A stretch of DNA of 64,000 nt from positions 3,720,001-3,784,000 of the forward strand of contig NZ_AP022591.1 of NCBI RefSeq assembly GCF_010731795.1. Reading direction: 5' to 3'. Below are positions 16,026 to 24,328 of this stretch, one piece after another (positions within the stretch are counted from its first letter, which is position 1; every line of letters starts with the position of its first letter). The position numbers were made by a program, and so were the translations under genes. The notes under the pieces are model-generated. The model had not been told where the DNA came from. It worked only from the letters and a program-made list of their open reading frames with translations, and searched no databases. This stretch comes from Mycolicibacterium celeriflavum. Lineage in GTDB: Bacteria; Actinomycetota; Actinomycetes; Mycobacteriales; Mycobacteriaceae.

Positions 16026-17762
16026 TCAGGTCGCGCCGACAAGGGATTGCGGTATGTCCACGATGCGGGAGCGCAGGTACTCGCACAAGCCCTTCGCCTG
16101 GGCATCCGGCCGGGTCGAGGATGCCACGCCTTCCCCCAGCAGCCCGTGCACCACAACGTTGAGCGCACGCAGGTTGGGCAGCTCGAATCGCTCTATGCGC
16201 AGCTGCGCAGCCTCCGGGCCGAGCAGCCCGCGCAGTCGCTCGACGGTTAAGTGCTCGCGCACCCAGGCATAGCCGGCGTCGTCGCGGGCCCAGAGACCAA
16301 TATTGGCGTTGCCGCCCTTGTCGCCGGACCGCGCGCCCAGAACCGCGCCCAGCGGCGCGCGGCATGTCGGCTCGGTCGGCGGCGCGGCTGCCGCGCTGCC
16401 CCGGACCTTCGCGGCCGGCACGCTACCGGTCGGCGGATCGGCGATCCTCCGGCGCTCACCGTTGGGCAGCACCACGACCTGCGTCACGCTCGACCGGGGC
16501 ACGGTCGCTGGGCGATACACGCCGAACACTGACTCCGACGTGGGTGGCGTGGTGGTGTGGAAGCCGGCATACCCGGCCAGAGCGATCTCCATGATTGCGC
16601 TCGAGAACGCCCGGCCGACCTTGCGCGGGTCGGTGTCCTTGACCGTGATCCGCAAGTGCGCGCACGCCTGGTCGTTGGTGGGGGCGTCCGGTGTGTCGAA
16701 ACGCAGAAACCGGACGTCGACCTCGGCGAAGGATCCCCGGCCGCCGAGGATGTCGAACAGCTGCTGCTGCGCGAACGCGGCTTTCGCCTCCAGGTCCAAG
16801 CCGGTGAGCACCATCGTCATGGTGTTCCGGTAGCCCCCGACCTCGTTCAGCGCCACCTTGAGCGTCTCCGGTGGCGGGCTGCCGGTGACACCCGTGATCG
16901 CCACCCGGTGCTCGGCCTGCTGGGCCAGCGAGATCGTGTCGAAGTGAGTCACCACGTCGGGCCCCAGATAGGCCGGCTCGGCGATCTCGTAGAGCAGCTG
17001 GGCGGTGACCGTACCGACCGACACCAGCCCCCCGGTGTCGGCGTGCTTGGTGATCACCGACGAGCCGTCGGCCGCCACCTCCGCGATCGGGAAGCCCGGG
17101 TAGCGACGGTCGGTGATCTCGTCGAGGAAGGCGTAGTTGCCGCCCGTGGCCTGTGGTCCGCATTCGATGACGTGGCCGGCCACGACGGCACCGGCGAGCC
17201 GGTCCCAGTCGGTGCGCTCCCACCCGTGCCACCAGGCGGCCGGGCCGACGACCAGCGAGGCGTCTGTCACCCGTCCGGTGACGACGACGTCGGCGCCCGC
17301 ACCCAGCGCTTCGGCGATACCCCAACCCCCGAGGTAGGCGTTGGCCGAGACCGGCTTGACCTCACCGACCGCAGGGGTGATCGCGGAGAGGTTCCCGCGC
17401 AAGTCGTCACCTTCGATGTGGGCGATCCGGACGGTGATACCGAGCCGGTCCGCAAGCTCGCGCAATCTGACGGCCAGCCCGGCCGGGTTGAGCCCACCGG
17501 CGTTGGCCACGATCTTGATACCGCGGTCGGAACAGGTGCCCAACACCTGCTCCATCTGGGTCAGGAACGTGCGCGCGTAACCGCCCGCCGGATCCTTCGC
17601 CTGGGCCTTCGCCAGGATGAGCATCGTCAGTTCAGCGAGGTAGTCCCCGCACAGCACGTCGATGCTCTGCTCGCCCGTCCCGCCCTCGACCATCTCCCGC
17701 GCCGCGGCGATCCGGTCGCCGTAGAAGCCCGAGCAATTTCCGATGCGTACCGGGTCCCTCAC
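16026..17762 (-). CDS. AtuA-like acyclic terpene utilisation protein (DUF1446 plus C-terminal domain)
   Basis: A 578-residue protein of the AtuA family. The N-terminal domain, starting Ile-Gly-Asn-Cys-Ser-Gly-Phe-Tyr-Gly-Asp, contains Cys-Gly-Asp-Tyr-Leu-Ala-Glu-Leu-Thr-Met, Asn-Ala-Gly-Gly-Leu-Asn-Pro and Val-Thr-Gly-Arg-Val-Thr-Asp. The C-terminal domain has Gly-Ala-Arg-Ser-Gly-Asp-Lys-Gly-Gly-Asn-Ala-Asn-Ile-Gly. AtuA is needed for citronellol/geraniol growth in Pseudomonas; its chemistry is not settled. The start GTG at 17762 follows GGAGG and overlaps the stop of the preceding gene (GTGA). The open frame continues far upstream antisense to nothing useful and is rejected there. Last gene of an EchA/TIGR03084/AtuA operon. 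Confidence 0.85.
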   Translation of the reverse strand: MRDPVRIGNCSGFYGDRIAAAREMVEGGTGEQSIDVLCGDYLAELTMLILAKAQAKDPAGGYARTFLTQMEQVLGTCSDRGIKIVANAGGLNPAGLAVRLRELADRLGITVRIAHIEGDDLRGNLSAITPAVGEVKPVSANAYLGGWGIAEALGAGADVVVTGRVTDASLVVGPAAWWHGWERTDWDRLAGAVVAGHVIECGPQATGGNYAFLDEITDRRYPGFPIAEVAADGSSVITKHADTGGLVSVGTVTAQLLYEIAEPAYLGPDVVTHFDTISLAQQAEHRVAITGVTGSPPPETLKVALNEVGGYRNTMTMVLTGLDLEAKAAFAQQQLFDILGGRGSFAEVDVRFLRFDTPDAPTNDQACAHLRITVKDTDPRKVGRAFSSAIMEIALAGYAGFHTTTPPTSESVFGVYRPATVPRSSVTQVVVLPNGERRRIADPPTGSVPAAKVRGSAAAAPPTEPTCRAPLGAVLGARSGDKGGNANIGLWARDDAGYAWVREHLTVERLRGLLGPEAAQLRIERFELPNLRALNVVVHGLLGEGVASSTRPDAQAKGLCEYLRSRIVDIPQSLVGAT

Positions 17763-18571
17763 GACACACCTCCGTCGAACTGTCCTGCGGTGCGCCCGCC
17801 ACCGGGAGGTCCGGCGAAGGCCTGCGCGATGGAGAGCCACTGGTCGGCGAGCGGACCGGTGACGTGCAGTGCGGTGTCGTCGCGATGCCTGCGCTGGGTG
17901 ACGAGCAGGCAGAAGTCGTGCGCAGTGCCGGTGACCCGGTTGGGCACGCCGTCGGGGCCCCAGGTCCACAGCGTGCCCCCCGGTGCGGTGAGCTCGACAC
18001 GGACGGGTTCCTCGGGCACCTCCAGGCCGTTGGCCATGTAGCTGAACGCCCGCGCTCCCACGCCGATGTGGGCGACGTGGCGCAACCGGGCCGAGGGCAC
18101 ACGGGTCACTCCCAGCGCGTCGGCGATGTCCTGACCGTGCGCCCAGGTCTCCATGATCCGCGCGGTCAGCGAGGAAGCCGCGCTCATAGGGAGGCCGAAC
18201 CACGGCACCCGCATCGAGGGGTCGATCGCTGCGAAGGCAGCGACGAGGGCGCGGCGCGCGCCGTCGAACCAGGACAGCAGCTCCGCTGTCGGCATCGGCC
18301 GGTAGCGCTCGGCGATGGTGTCCGGGGAGATCCGGCCGTCGGCGAGCATGGGCAGCACCTCGGCCGTGAACCCTTCGGGGTCGGTGGCTGAGCGCACCGC
18401 GGCGTCGTCGAAGAACGCAAGATGGCTGATCTGATCGCGGACCGCCCAGCCTGCCGCGGGGGTGGGCGCGTCCCACCCGGCTTGCCCCTCGGGCAGCTCG
18501 GCGATCAGTGACCACAGCTCGGCCGTTTCCGCCCCGATGTCGGTGATCAAGGACTCCATCGGCACGGCCAC
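17759..18571 (-). CDS. TIGR03084-family (DinB/mycothiol-type) metal-binding protein
   Basis: A 270-residue protein of the DinB-like four-helix fold, with a maleylpyruvate-isomerase-type N-terminus (Trp-Ala-Val-Arg-Asp-Gln-Ile-Ser-His-Leu near residue 45) and a His-containing helix (Glu-Thr-Trp-Ala-His-Gly-Gln-Asp) around 145. These histidines are the usual divalent-metal ligands, which points to a mycothiol- or metal-dependent reaction. The function of this subfamily is unknown; it often accompanies AtuA-like genes in actinobacteria. The GTG at 18571 starts 2 bases after the EchA stop, with AAGGG upstream. Its stop overlaps the AtuA start. Confidence 0.8.
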   Translation of the reverse strand: MAVPMESLITDIGAETAELWSLIAELPEGQAGWDAPTPAAGWAVRDQISHLAFFDDAAVRSATDPEGFTAEVLPMLADGRISPDTIAERYRPMPTAELLSWFDGARRALVAAFAAIDPSMRVPWFGLPMSAASSLTARIMETWAHGQDIADALGVTRVPSARLRHVAHIGVGARAFSYMANGLEVPEEPVRVELTAPGGTLWTWGPDGVPNRVTGTAHDFCLLVTQRRHRDDTALHVTGPLADQWLSIAQAFAGPPGGGRTAGQFDGGVS

Positions 18572-18573
18572 GT

Positions 18574-19341
18574 CTAACGTCCCTTCCAAACCGGTGTGCG
18601 CTTCTCGCGGAACGCGGCGGGACCCTCTAGCGCGTCGGCGCTGAGGTACACCGGCTCCCATATCTGGTCGGCGTGGGCGTAGGCCTCCGTCAGGTGGTGC
18701 GCTGCGGAGAGGTATACGGTCTTTTTTGCCGCGAGTACGGACAGCGGTGCGTTGGAAGCGATCCGCAGGGCGATCTCCTGAACTCGTACCCGCAGCTCCG
18801 CTGCGGGCACGACCTCGTTCACCATGCCTACCTCGCGGGCGCGCTCGGCAGTGATCGGGTCGCCGGTCATCAAAATCTGCAGCGCAATCCGCGGCGGCAG
18901 CAGCCACGACAGCGGGACAGCCCATGGCGAGCCGCGGCCTACCTTGACCTCGCTGACCGCGAACCTGGCGTGCTCGGCTGCGATGACGAGGTCGCACTGC
19001 TGGGCCAGTAGGAATCCGCCGGCGAAGGCGACGCCGTTCACCGCGGCGATGGTCGGCTTGGCGACCTGGATGTTGCGCCCGAATTGCGGCGCGAAGTCTG
19101 GCGGCGGAACCGTGAGCGCCGTCTCCGCCATCTCTTTAAGGTCCCCTCCGGCGCAGAACGCCTTATCGCCTGCCCCGGTCAGCACCAGAACCTTGGCGGA
19201 GTCGTCGGCGTTGAAGCGGTGAACGCTGTGGAACAGTCCCTGCCGGACCGCCCCGTTGAGCGCGTTCCGTGCCTCGGGGCGATTGATCGTCAACCAGGCC
19301 ACCCCGTCGACGACCTCGTAGGTGATCGCTTCCTCGCTCAT
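18574..19341 (-). CDS. Enoyl-CoA hydratase/isomerase family protein (EchA-type)
   Basis: A 255-residue crotonase-fold protein. The oxyanion-hole segments are Phe-Cys-Ala-Gly-Gly-Asp-Leu and Val-Ala-Phe-Ala-Gly-Gly-Phe-Leu. Of the two hydratase glutamates, one (Ser-Glu-Val-Lys-Val-Gly) is present; the other falls at a Leu in Gly-Gly-Phe-Leu-Leu. This favours isomerase, lyase or hydrolase chemistry, or an atypical hydratase. The ATG at 19341 has GGACGGGG upstream; the longer in-frame extension is rejected. First gene of the EchA/TIGR03084/AtuA operon, acting on CoA esters in the cytoplasm. Confidence 0.88.
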   Translation of the reverse strand: MSEEAITYEVVDGVAWLTINRPEARNALNGAVRQGLFHSVHRFNADDSAKVLVLTGAGDKAFCAGGDLKEMAETALTVPPPDFAPQFGRNIQVAKPTIAAVNGVAFAGGFLLAQQCDLVIAAEHARFAVSEVKVGRGSPWAVPLSWLLPPRIALQILMTGDPITAERAREVGMVNEVVPAAELRVRVQEIALRIASNAPLSVLAAKKTVYLSAAHHLTEAYAHADQIWEPVYLSADALEGPAAFREKRTPVWKGR

Positions 19342-19727
19342 CAATCCCCGTCCTGATCGGCACCCGCCCTCCCGATGTGAGGGCTCGTTCACTCGCAGTA
19401 CGTTACCCGGCAGAATGTCGCGAGGACCAGTTGGTGAGCGAACGCGTTGCGTCCGGCGGCGCAACCCGACCGGCGTGGCCAGCTCCGTAAATGTTGGGTT
19501 CGCCACCTCGTCGGCCGCATTCGGTTCGAGCGATTGACGAGATCGGATCCCAAGGCCGCAACACGGGGTTGCATTCGTACGTCAAGTCCTCGGCAAGAAT
19601 GTGGCCCTCTTCGGCCTTTTGGGATTGGCACGCCGGAGGTGCTCCTTGCCACCGTTTCACCCTTGGCTCCCAGAAACAATCGGTGCCAAATGCTGTGAAC
19701 GCATGCGTCGCCGCGGGGAACCGCTCG
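19342..19727. other. Intergenic, no gene supported
   Basis: About 385 bases between the EchA start and the carboxylesterase stop, both on the minus strand. It should contain the promoter for the EchA operon. Overlapping short open frames on both strands have no family signature or convincing start. Confidence 0.5.
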
Positions 19728-21236
19728 TCAGCGTCCGAGGACTTGAAAACCTTCCCATGCTTTCCGGCGGTCGGCGTGGGGGTCGTTGTCCACTCGCGAA
19801 GCGCGATCGAAGACGAGGACCGGACGGGCGTCGCTGGTGTAGCGCGGCCAGCCGTCTCCTGGAACTCCGGTGCGTGCGAAAGCATCCCAGCGCCCTTGCA
19901 TGTCGTCGCTCACGCGTAGGGCCGAGCGGCGATCGGCTCCGGCGCTGAGTAGCCGACCGAGCGGCGTGCGGTAGGCGTCGAACACCGCAAGAAGCTCCGT
20001 CGCATGGGTGGCACCCAGCCCGGCCCATTGCAGAGTTCGCGGGGCGAAGTCATAGCGGTACAGATATGTGGGGGCGTGCCGACTGTGGGAATCCGCGAGC
20101 TGCCACAGTGTCGATCCGAATGTGAAGTCGGCCCCCAGTCGGATACAGGCATCGGGGGCCGGATATTCGGGATAGGCAGCAGTAATTCGCTCGCGACAGG
20201 TGGGTTCCGCTCCCGCTAGTAACGCTTCGATCTTGGCTTCGTTCGTCGGGAGGAGTTTGAGGAAGCGAGTGAACAACCGGCCCTCGTCGGCGTTCGTACC
20301 GACGATCAGCGGCACACGGTACGCCTTGCCGTCGCGCATCGCTTGAATGGGCTCGGACGGTAGATAGTCGGTTCCGAATGTGCATCCCACCGGGTAACCG
20401 CCAGCAAGGTCCGATGCACTCGTGGTGAGCAAGCGATCGAATGCATTCACCAGTTGAGCCGGACGCGCCGCCAACAGGAGGCGGGCGGGCTCCCGCTCGT
20501 CGGCGCAGAGAATGGATGCGAACTTGGCGGCGAACTCCGCGGCCAGCTCCTGGGAGCGGGATAGCGCGCCGGCCGGACTTTGTGAGATAGCCTGTGCGAA
20601 AAGCCCTTTAGCCGCTGGCACGGCCAGCAAAGTGGTAACGGCGTGCGCGCCCGCGCTCTCTCCGAAGATCGTCACGTTATCGGGATCGCCGCCGAATGCC
20701 GCGATGTTCTCGCGTACCCACCTGAGCGCCGACACGAGGTCACGCAAGTAGAGGTTGTCGTCAATATGGATGTCTGCGGTGGACAGCGACGACAGGTCGA
20801 CAGCCCCTAGCGCGCCGAGGCGGTAGTTTGTCGATACGTACACGCAACCGCTGCGGGCAAGCGACGCGCCATCATAGATCGGTGTCGCGGAACTGCCCAG
20901 GAAGTACGCCCCGCCGTGAATGAAGAACATCACGGGCAGAGGTCGGTCCGAGCCGCCGTCGGGTGCAACGACATTGAGGGTGAGGCAGTCCTCGCTCATG
21001 GGCTGGAACTTGCCCGGACCGACGATGGTGTATCGGCGGGGCTGTGGAGCGCAGTAGCGGAATCGGTGGCAGGGTCGGACGCCGTCCCACGCTTCGACCG
21101 GCTGGGGAGCCTTGAACCGCAGCGCGCCGACTGGTGGCTTGGCGTAGGGAATGGAACGCCAGCGATTGACGCCGTCCCGCGTGAATCCTTCGATGGCGCC
21201 CGAGGTGAGTTCGGTGCGGACTGTCTTCGCTGGCAT
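19728..21236 (-). CDS. Type-B carboxylesterase/lipase
   Basis: A 502-residue serine esterase of the cholinesterase-like family. It has Ile-His-Gly-Gly-Ala near residue 108, the nucleophile elbow Gly-Glu-Ser-Ala-Gly-Ala-His-Ala near 193, an Asn-Ala-Asp-Glu-Gly acid region and a catalytic His in Gly-Ala-Thr-His-Ala-Thr-Glu. It resembles mycobacterial LipT-type esterases. No signal peptide is seen. The ATG at 21236 lacks a good ribosome site, so the start is less sure. It is a stand-alone gene between the Atu-like operon and the AraC gene. Likely role: hydrolysis of uptake or pathway esters. Confidence 0.9.
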   Translation of the reverse strand: MPAKTVRTELTSGAIEGFTRDGVNRWRSIPYAKPPVGALRFKAPQPVEAWDGVRPCHRFRYCAPQPRRYTIVGPGKFQPMSEDCLTLNVVAPDGGSDRPLPVMFFIHGGAYFLGSSATPIYDGASLARSGCVYVSTNYRLGALGAVDLSSLSTADIHIDDNLYLRDLVSALRWVRENIAAFGGDPDNVTIFGESAGAHAVTTLLAVPAAKGLFAQAISQSPAGALSRSQELAAEFAAKFASILCADEREPARLLLAARPAQLVNAFDRLLTTSASDLAGGYPVGCTFGTDYLPSEPIQAMRDGKAYRVPLIVGTNADEGRLFTRFLKLLPTNEAKIEALLAGAEPTCRERITAAYPEYPAPDACIRLGADFTFGSTLWQLADSHSRHAPTYLYRYDFAPRTLQWAGLGATHATELLAVFDAYRTPLGRLLSAGADRRSALRVSDDMQGRWDAFARTGVPGDGWPRYTSDARPVLVFDRASRVDNDPHADRRKAWEGFQVLGR

Positions 21237-21457
21237 GTATCGACAATAGCGAATGACTATTCACACCAGCGCCCGGCTCTGCCGTTCAGTCGCCGTGTCG
21301 GGCACGGTTTGGCCTGCTACTGATGACTCACTCGACTTCGGTCAGCGGCCTCCACGGCCGTTCGGTGACGTCGTGGCTGATTCTTAAGCACCGGTTACAT
21401 CTTTTCAGAAGAAGAAGCTACCCATGACCGGCTATCTCCGGGCGTGCGGGGACATCC

Positions 21458-22498
21458 TCAGCGTTGTGAGCGTCGGTACTCGCTCGGAGAGCGGCCGGTC
21501 CATCGCTTGAAGGCGTGTGAGAAGTTAGCAAGATCGCCGTATCCGAGCTCGGTCGCGATCTGGCTTGCCGACATTGATCGGGTGATTAACAGCATCATCG
21601 CGCTCTCCCGCAGACACGACTGGCGCAACTCGCGAAAGGTGGTGCCCTCTTCGGCGAGCCGGCGTTTGAGTGTGCTGGTGGATACCGAGAGTTCGTCTGC
21701 GACCCGCTGGCAACTTCGCTGTCCGGGATCCTCGTCCAACAACCGTCTCACCTTCTTGGAGAAGGACGTGGCTCCGCTCTGCTCGTCGAGGGTCCGCCTC
21801 AGCTCGGCGACGGCGAGTCGATACGCAAGGGGATCGGAGAACCGGCACACTTCATTGAGCGCGTTGACGGGAACATGAAGGTAGGACATCGGTGCGTCAA
21901 AGAACAGGCGCCCGGCTAGTACCATCTCTGCCGCGAGTTTGTTCAGGGAGACCGGCGCTGACCAACTCAAGTGGAGCGTGACGGTCAGCGCGTCACTGAC
22001 GAGCATGTCCAGCAGTCGTAACAACGCCGAGCCGGTATATGTGACTGCTAAGCAGTCCAGGGCCCGATCGCCTGTGTGCCCCCAGAGCCCGACGGTGAGA
22101 CCTTGGTCGTTTGGACGGAATTGTGCATTGATCGCCGTGGTGATCAACGGTAGATAGGTGAGCAGCTCGACGATCTCGGCTACCGAGCCTGCGCTGACCA
22201 GCGGGACGCTCAACGGGCCGAAAGATGTCAACTGTGCCTGTCCTGCAAACGAGAAGCCGAGCAGGGTTGCCCGGTCGACGTCTAGATCGGGGTACAGATC
22301 GCGAAACCACCGCAGTGGCGCCTGGACATCGTGCTGCATCAGCGTCGCCTCGTCGGTTCCCTCGCGCGCCATGATGGTGCGAAGCCGCGCGACGGCGTCC
22401 GGGTCGAGTGCCTGGCTCTCCAGCATTTGCACGAACGCGACCGGAGGCACACCGGCGTTGCTGAACTTCACCGATCGTGCCCCCTGAGCCCAATCCAC
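21458..22498 (-). CDS. AraC family regulator (arabinose-binding-like N-terminal domain)
   Basis: A 346-residue regulator. The first 200 residues form an OruR/MmsR-like ligand domain; the C-terminus has two helix-turn-helices (Ser-Val-Ser-Thr-Ser-Thr-Leu-Lys-Arg-Arg-Leu and Ile-Ala-Thr-Glu-Leu-Gly-Tyr ... Phe-Ser-His-Ala-Phe-Lys-Arg-Trp) ending Gly-Arg-Ser-Pro-Ser-Glu-Tyr-Arg. The GTG at 22498 follows AGGAA. It diverges from ferredoxin-CYP153-reductase, the arrangement of alkane-oxidation CYP153 operons, and is the likely activator of that operon in response to alkane or alcohol. Confidence 0.9.
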   Translation of the reverse strand: MDWAQGARSVKFSNAGVPPVAFVQMLESQALDPDAVARLRTIMAREGTDEATLMQHDVQAPLRWFRDLYPDLDVDRATLLGFSFAGQAQLTSFGPLSVPLVSAGSVAEIVELLTYLPLITTAINAQFRPNDQGLTVGLWGHTGDRALDCLAVTYTGSALLRLLDMLVSDALTVTLHLSWSAPVSLNKLAAEMVLAGRLFFDAPMSYLHVPVNALNEVCRFSDPLAYRLAVAELRRTLDEQSGATSFSKKVRRLLDEDPGQRSCQRVADELSVSTSTLKRRLAEEGTTFRELRQSCLRESAMMLLITRSMSASQIATELGYGDLANFSHAFKRWTGRSPSEYRRSQR

Positions 22499-22534
22499 AA
22501 GTTCCTGATCCGCGCAAACATAGCGGAAGCGCTC

Positions 22535-22556
22535 GGATTGGACAATCCTGTTAACA
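22535..22556. promoter_or_regulatory. Candidate control region between AraC and ferredoxin genes
   Basis: The perfect inverted repeat GGATTG-GA-CAATCC (22535-22548) is followed immediately by the self-complementary TGTTAACA (22549-22556). Both lie 40-60 bases before the ferredoxin ATG. AraC proteins usually bind direct repeats, so the binder is uncertain. Confidence 0.35.
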
Positions 22557-22593
22557 AGTATTCACATTCAGGGCAACTTAAGAGGAGTCGGTA

Positions 22594-22914
22594 ATGGCCG
22601 TTGTCACTTTTGTCTCCCACGACGGCGACAAGCACCAGGTGCCTCTCGATGAAGGCCAGTCACTCATGCAGGTCGCGACCAACAATGCAGTGCCTGGCAT
22701 CGACGGCGACTGCGGAGGCGAAGCGGCGTGCGGTACCTGCCACGTCGTCGTCGATCCGCAGTGGTCCGATCAGGTCGGCTCCTCCGGCGTCGGCGAAGAG
22801 GAGATGCTCGCGATGAACCCCGAGCGTCAGCCGACCTCTCGGCTGTCCTGCCAGATGACGGCCTCCGAGGCATGGGACGGCTTGATCGTCCATCTGCCGG
22901 AGTTCCAGATGTGA
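22594..22914 (+). CDS. 2Fe-2S ferredoxin
   Basis: A 106-residue adrenodoxin/putidaredoxin-type ferredoxin. The cluster ligands are Cys-x5-Cys-x2-Cys (Cys40, 46, 49) and a later Cys in Leu-Ser-Cys-Gln. AGGAG precedes the ATG. It carries electrons from the reductase two genes downstream to the P450 next door. The 22-base gap to the P450 gene and the same strand indicate one operon. Confidence 0.95.
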   Translation: MAVVTFVSHDGDKHQVPLDEGQSLMQVATNNAVPGIDGDCGGEAACGTCHVVVDPQWSDQVGSSGVGEEEMLAMNPERQPTSRLSCQMTASEAWDGLIVHLPEFQM

Positions 22915-22936
22915 CGACGAAGGGAAGTGGTCAAAC

Positions 22937-24328
22937 ATGGTAAAAATCTCTGAAAAGGTCGCCGAGAAAGTTCAGGCGACCATCCCGATCGACCTGCAGA
23001 TTCAAGGTGCACACGCCTACGACAAAACTCGGCGTTGGGTGACCGGTACGAACGGGAAGAAACTCTTTGTAGAGCGTCCTATTCCGCCGGCCGAGGAGGT
23101 CGAACTCGCCGACATCGATCTCAGCAATCCTTTTCTCTATCGCCAGGGGCGCTGGCAGTCATACTACGAGCGCCTGCGTAACGAAGCTCCGGTCCATTAT
23201 CAGCGGCACAGTGCCTTCGGCCCGTTTTGGTCCGTCACCCGGCATGCCGACATCGTGGCCGTCGACAAGAATCATGAGGTCTTCTCCGCTGAGCCATTGA
23301 TCGTCATCGGGGTGCCGCCCCGCTTCCTGGATATCAAGATGTTCATCGCGATGGATCCACCACGCCACGACCTGCAGCGGGCGGCTGTCCAAGGGGTGGT
23401 CGCACCCAAGAACCTACGGGAAATGGAGGGTCTGATTCGCTCGCGCGTAAGGGAGGTGCTGGATAACCTCCCCGTGGATCAGCCGTTCGACTGGGTTCAC
23501 GACGTCTCGATCGAGCTGACCGCTCGAATGCTTGCGACCCTGCTGGACTTTCCGTACGAGCAGCGTCGCAAGCTTGTCGAGTGGTCGGATCTGGCAACCT
23601 CGATGGAGCAAACCAACGGCGGTCCCTCGGACCTTGACGAGACGTTCGTCGGCATGCGCGCCATGGCCCGAGATCTCAGCCGGCACTGGCACGACAAGGC
23701 GGCCCGGACCGGTGCCGGAGAAGAGCCTGGGTTCGATCTGATCACCATGCTGCAGAGCAATGAAAGCACCAAAGACCTGATCGACCGGCCGATGGAGTTC
23801 TTGGGCAACCTTCTGCTGCTGATCGTCGGAGGCAACGACACGACCCGGAACTCGATGAGCGGCGGCGTTCTCGCGTTAAACCGCCACCCGGACCAGTTCG
23901 AGAAGCTGAAAGCAAATCCCGACCTGATCCCCAACATGAACTCCGAGATTATCCGATGGCAGACGCCACTCGCCTACATGCGCCGGATCGCCAAGGCCGA
24001 CACCATGCTGAATGGTCAGTTCATTCGCAAGGGTGACAAGGTCGTGATGTGGTACGCATCGGGAAACCGCGATGAGCGCGTATTCGATCGGCCCGACGAC
24101 TTCATCATCGACCGGGACAACGCCCGCAACCACATCTCTTTCGGGTTCGGCGTCCACCGCTGTATGGGCAACCGGTTGGCCGAGATGCAGTTGCGGATCC
24201 TGTGGGAGGAGCTGCTTCCTCGTTTCGAGAAGATCGAGGTCATTGGTGAGCCCGAATACGTGCAATCCAACTTCGTCAGGGGAATCAGCAAGCTGATGGT
24301 CCGCCTCACCCCGAAAGCCGGCGCATGA
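22937..24328 (+). CDS. Cytochrome P450, CYP153 type (alkane/fatty alcohol terminal hydroxylase)
   Basis: A 463-residue soluble P450. The I helix reads Val-Gly-Gly-Asn-Asp-Thr-Thr-Arg-Asn-Ser, the ExxR motif is Glu-Ile-Ile-Arg, and the heme loop is Phe-Gly-Phe-Gly-Val-His-Arg-Cys-Met-Gly with Cys at about 409. The N-terminal and I-helix signatures are those of CYP153. Mycobacterium sp. HXN-1500 CYP153A6, a medium-chain alkane 1-hydroxylase, has the same partners: ferredoxin, ferredoxin reductase and a nearby AraC regulator. Chain-length preference cannot be read from the sequence. Its stop overlaps the reductase start. Confidence 0.92.
   Translation: MVKISEKVAEKVQATIPIDLQIQGAHAYDKTRRWVTGTNGKKLFVERPIPPAEEVELADIDLSNPFLYRQGRWQSYYERLRNEAPVHYQRHSAFGPFWSVTRHADIVAVDKNHEVFSAEPLIVIGVPPRFLDIKMFIAMDPPRHDLQRAAVQGVVAPKNLREMEGLIRSRVREVLDNLPVDQPFDWVHDVSIELTARMLATLLDFPYEQRRKLVEWSDLATSMEQTNGGPSDLDETFVGMRAMARDLSRHWHDKAARTGAGEEPGFDLITMLQSNESTKDLIDRPMEFLGNLLLLIVGGNDTTRNSMSGGVLALNRHPDQFEKLKANPDLIPNMNSEIIRWQTPLAYMRRIAKADTMLNGQFIRKGDKVVMWYASGNRDERVFDRPDDFIIDRDNARNHISFGFGVHRCMGNRLAEMQLRILWEELLPRFEKIEVIGEPEYVQSNFVRGISKLMVRLTPKAGA

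Noticed and set aside
15754..16272. Plus-strand open frame of 172 codons before the AtuA-like gene
   Set aside because: Its second half is antisense to the AtuA-like gene, the start has no ribosome site, and no domain is visible.
16557..18041. Plus-strand open frame of 494 codons
   Set aside because: Antisense to the AtuA-like and TIGR03084 genes, with typical shadow composition (Arg/Gly/Asp-rich) and no motifs.
16026..18515. 829-codon frame for the AtuA-like protein
   Set aside because: The N-terminal 250 codons overlap the TIGR03084 gene out of frame; AtuA homology and GGAGG point to the GTG at 17762.
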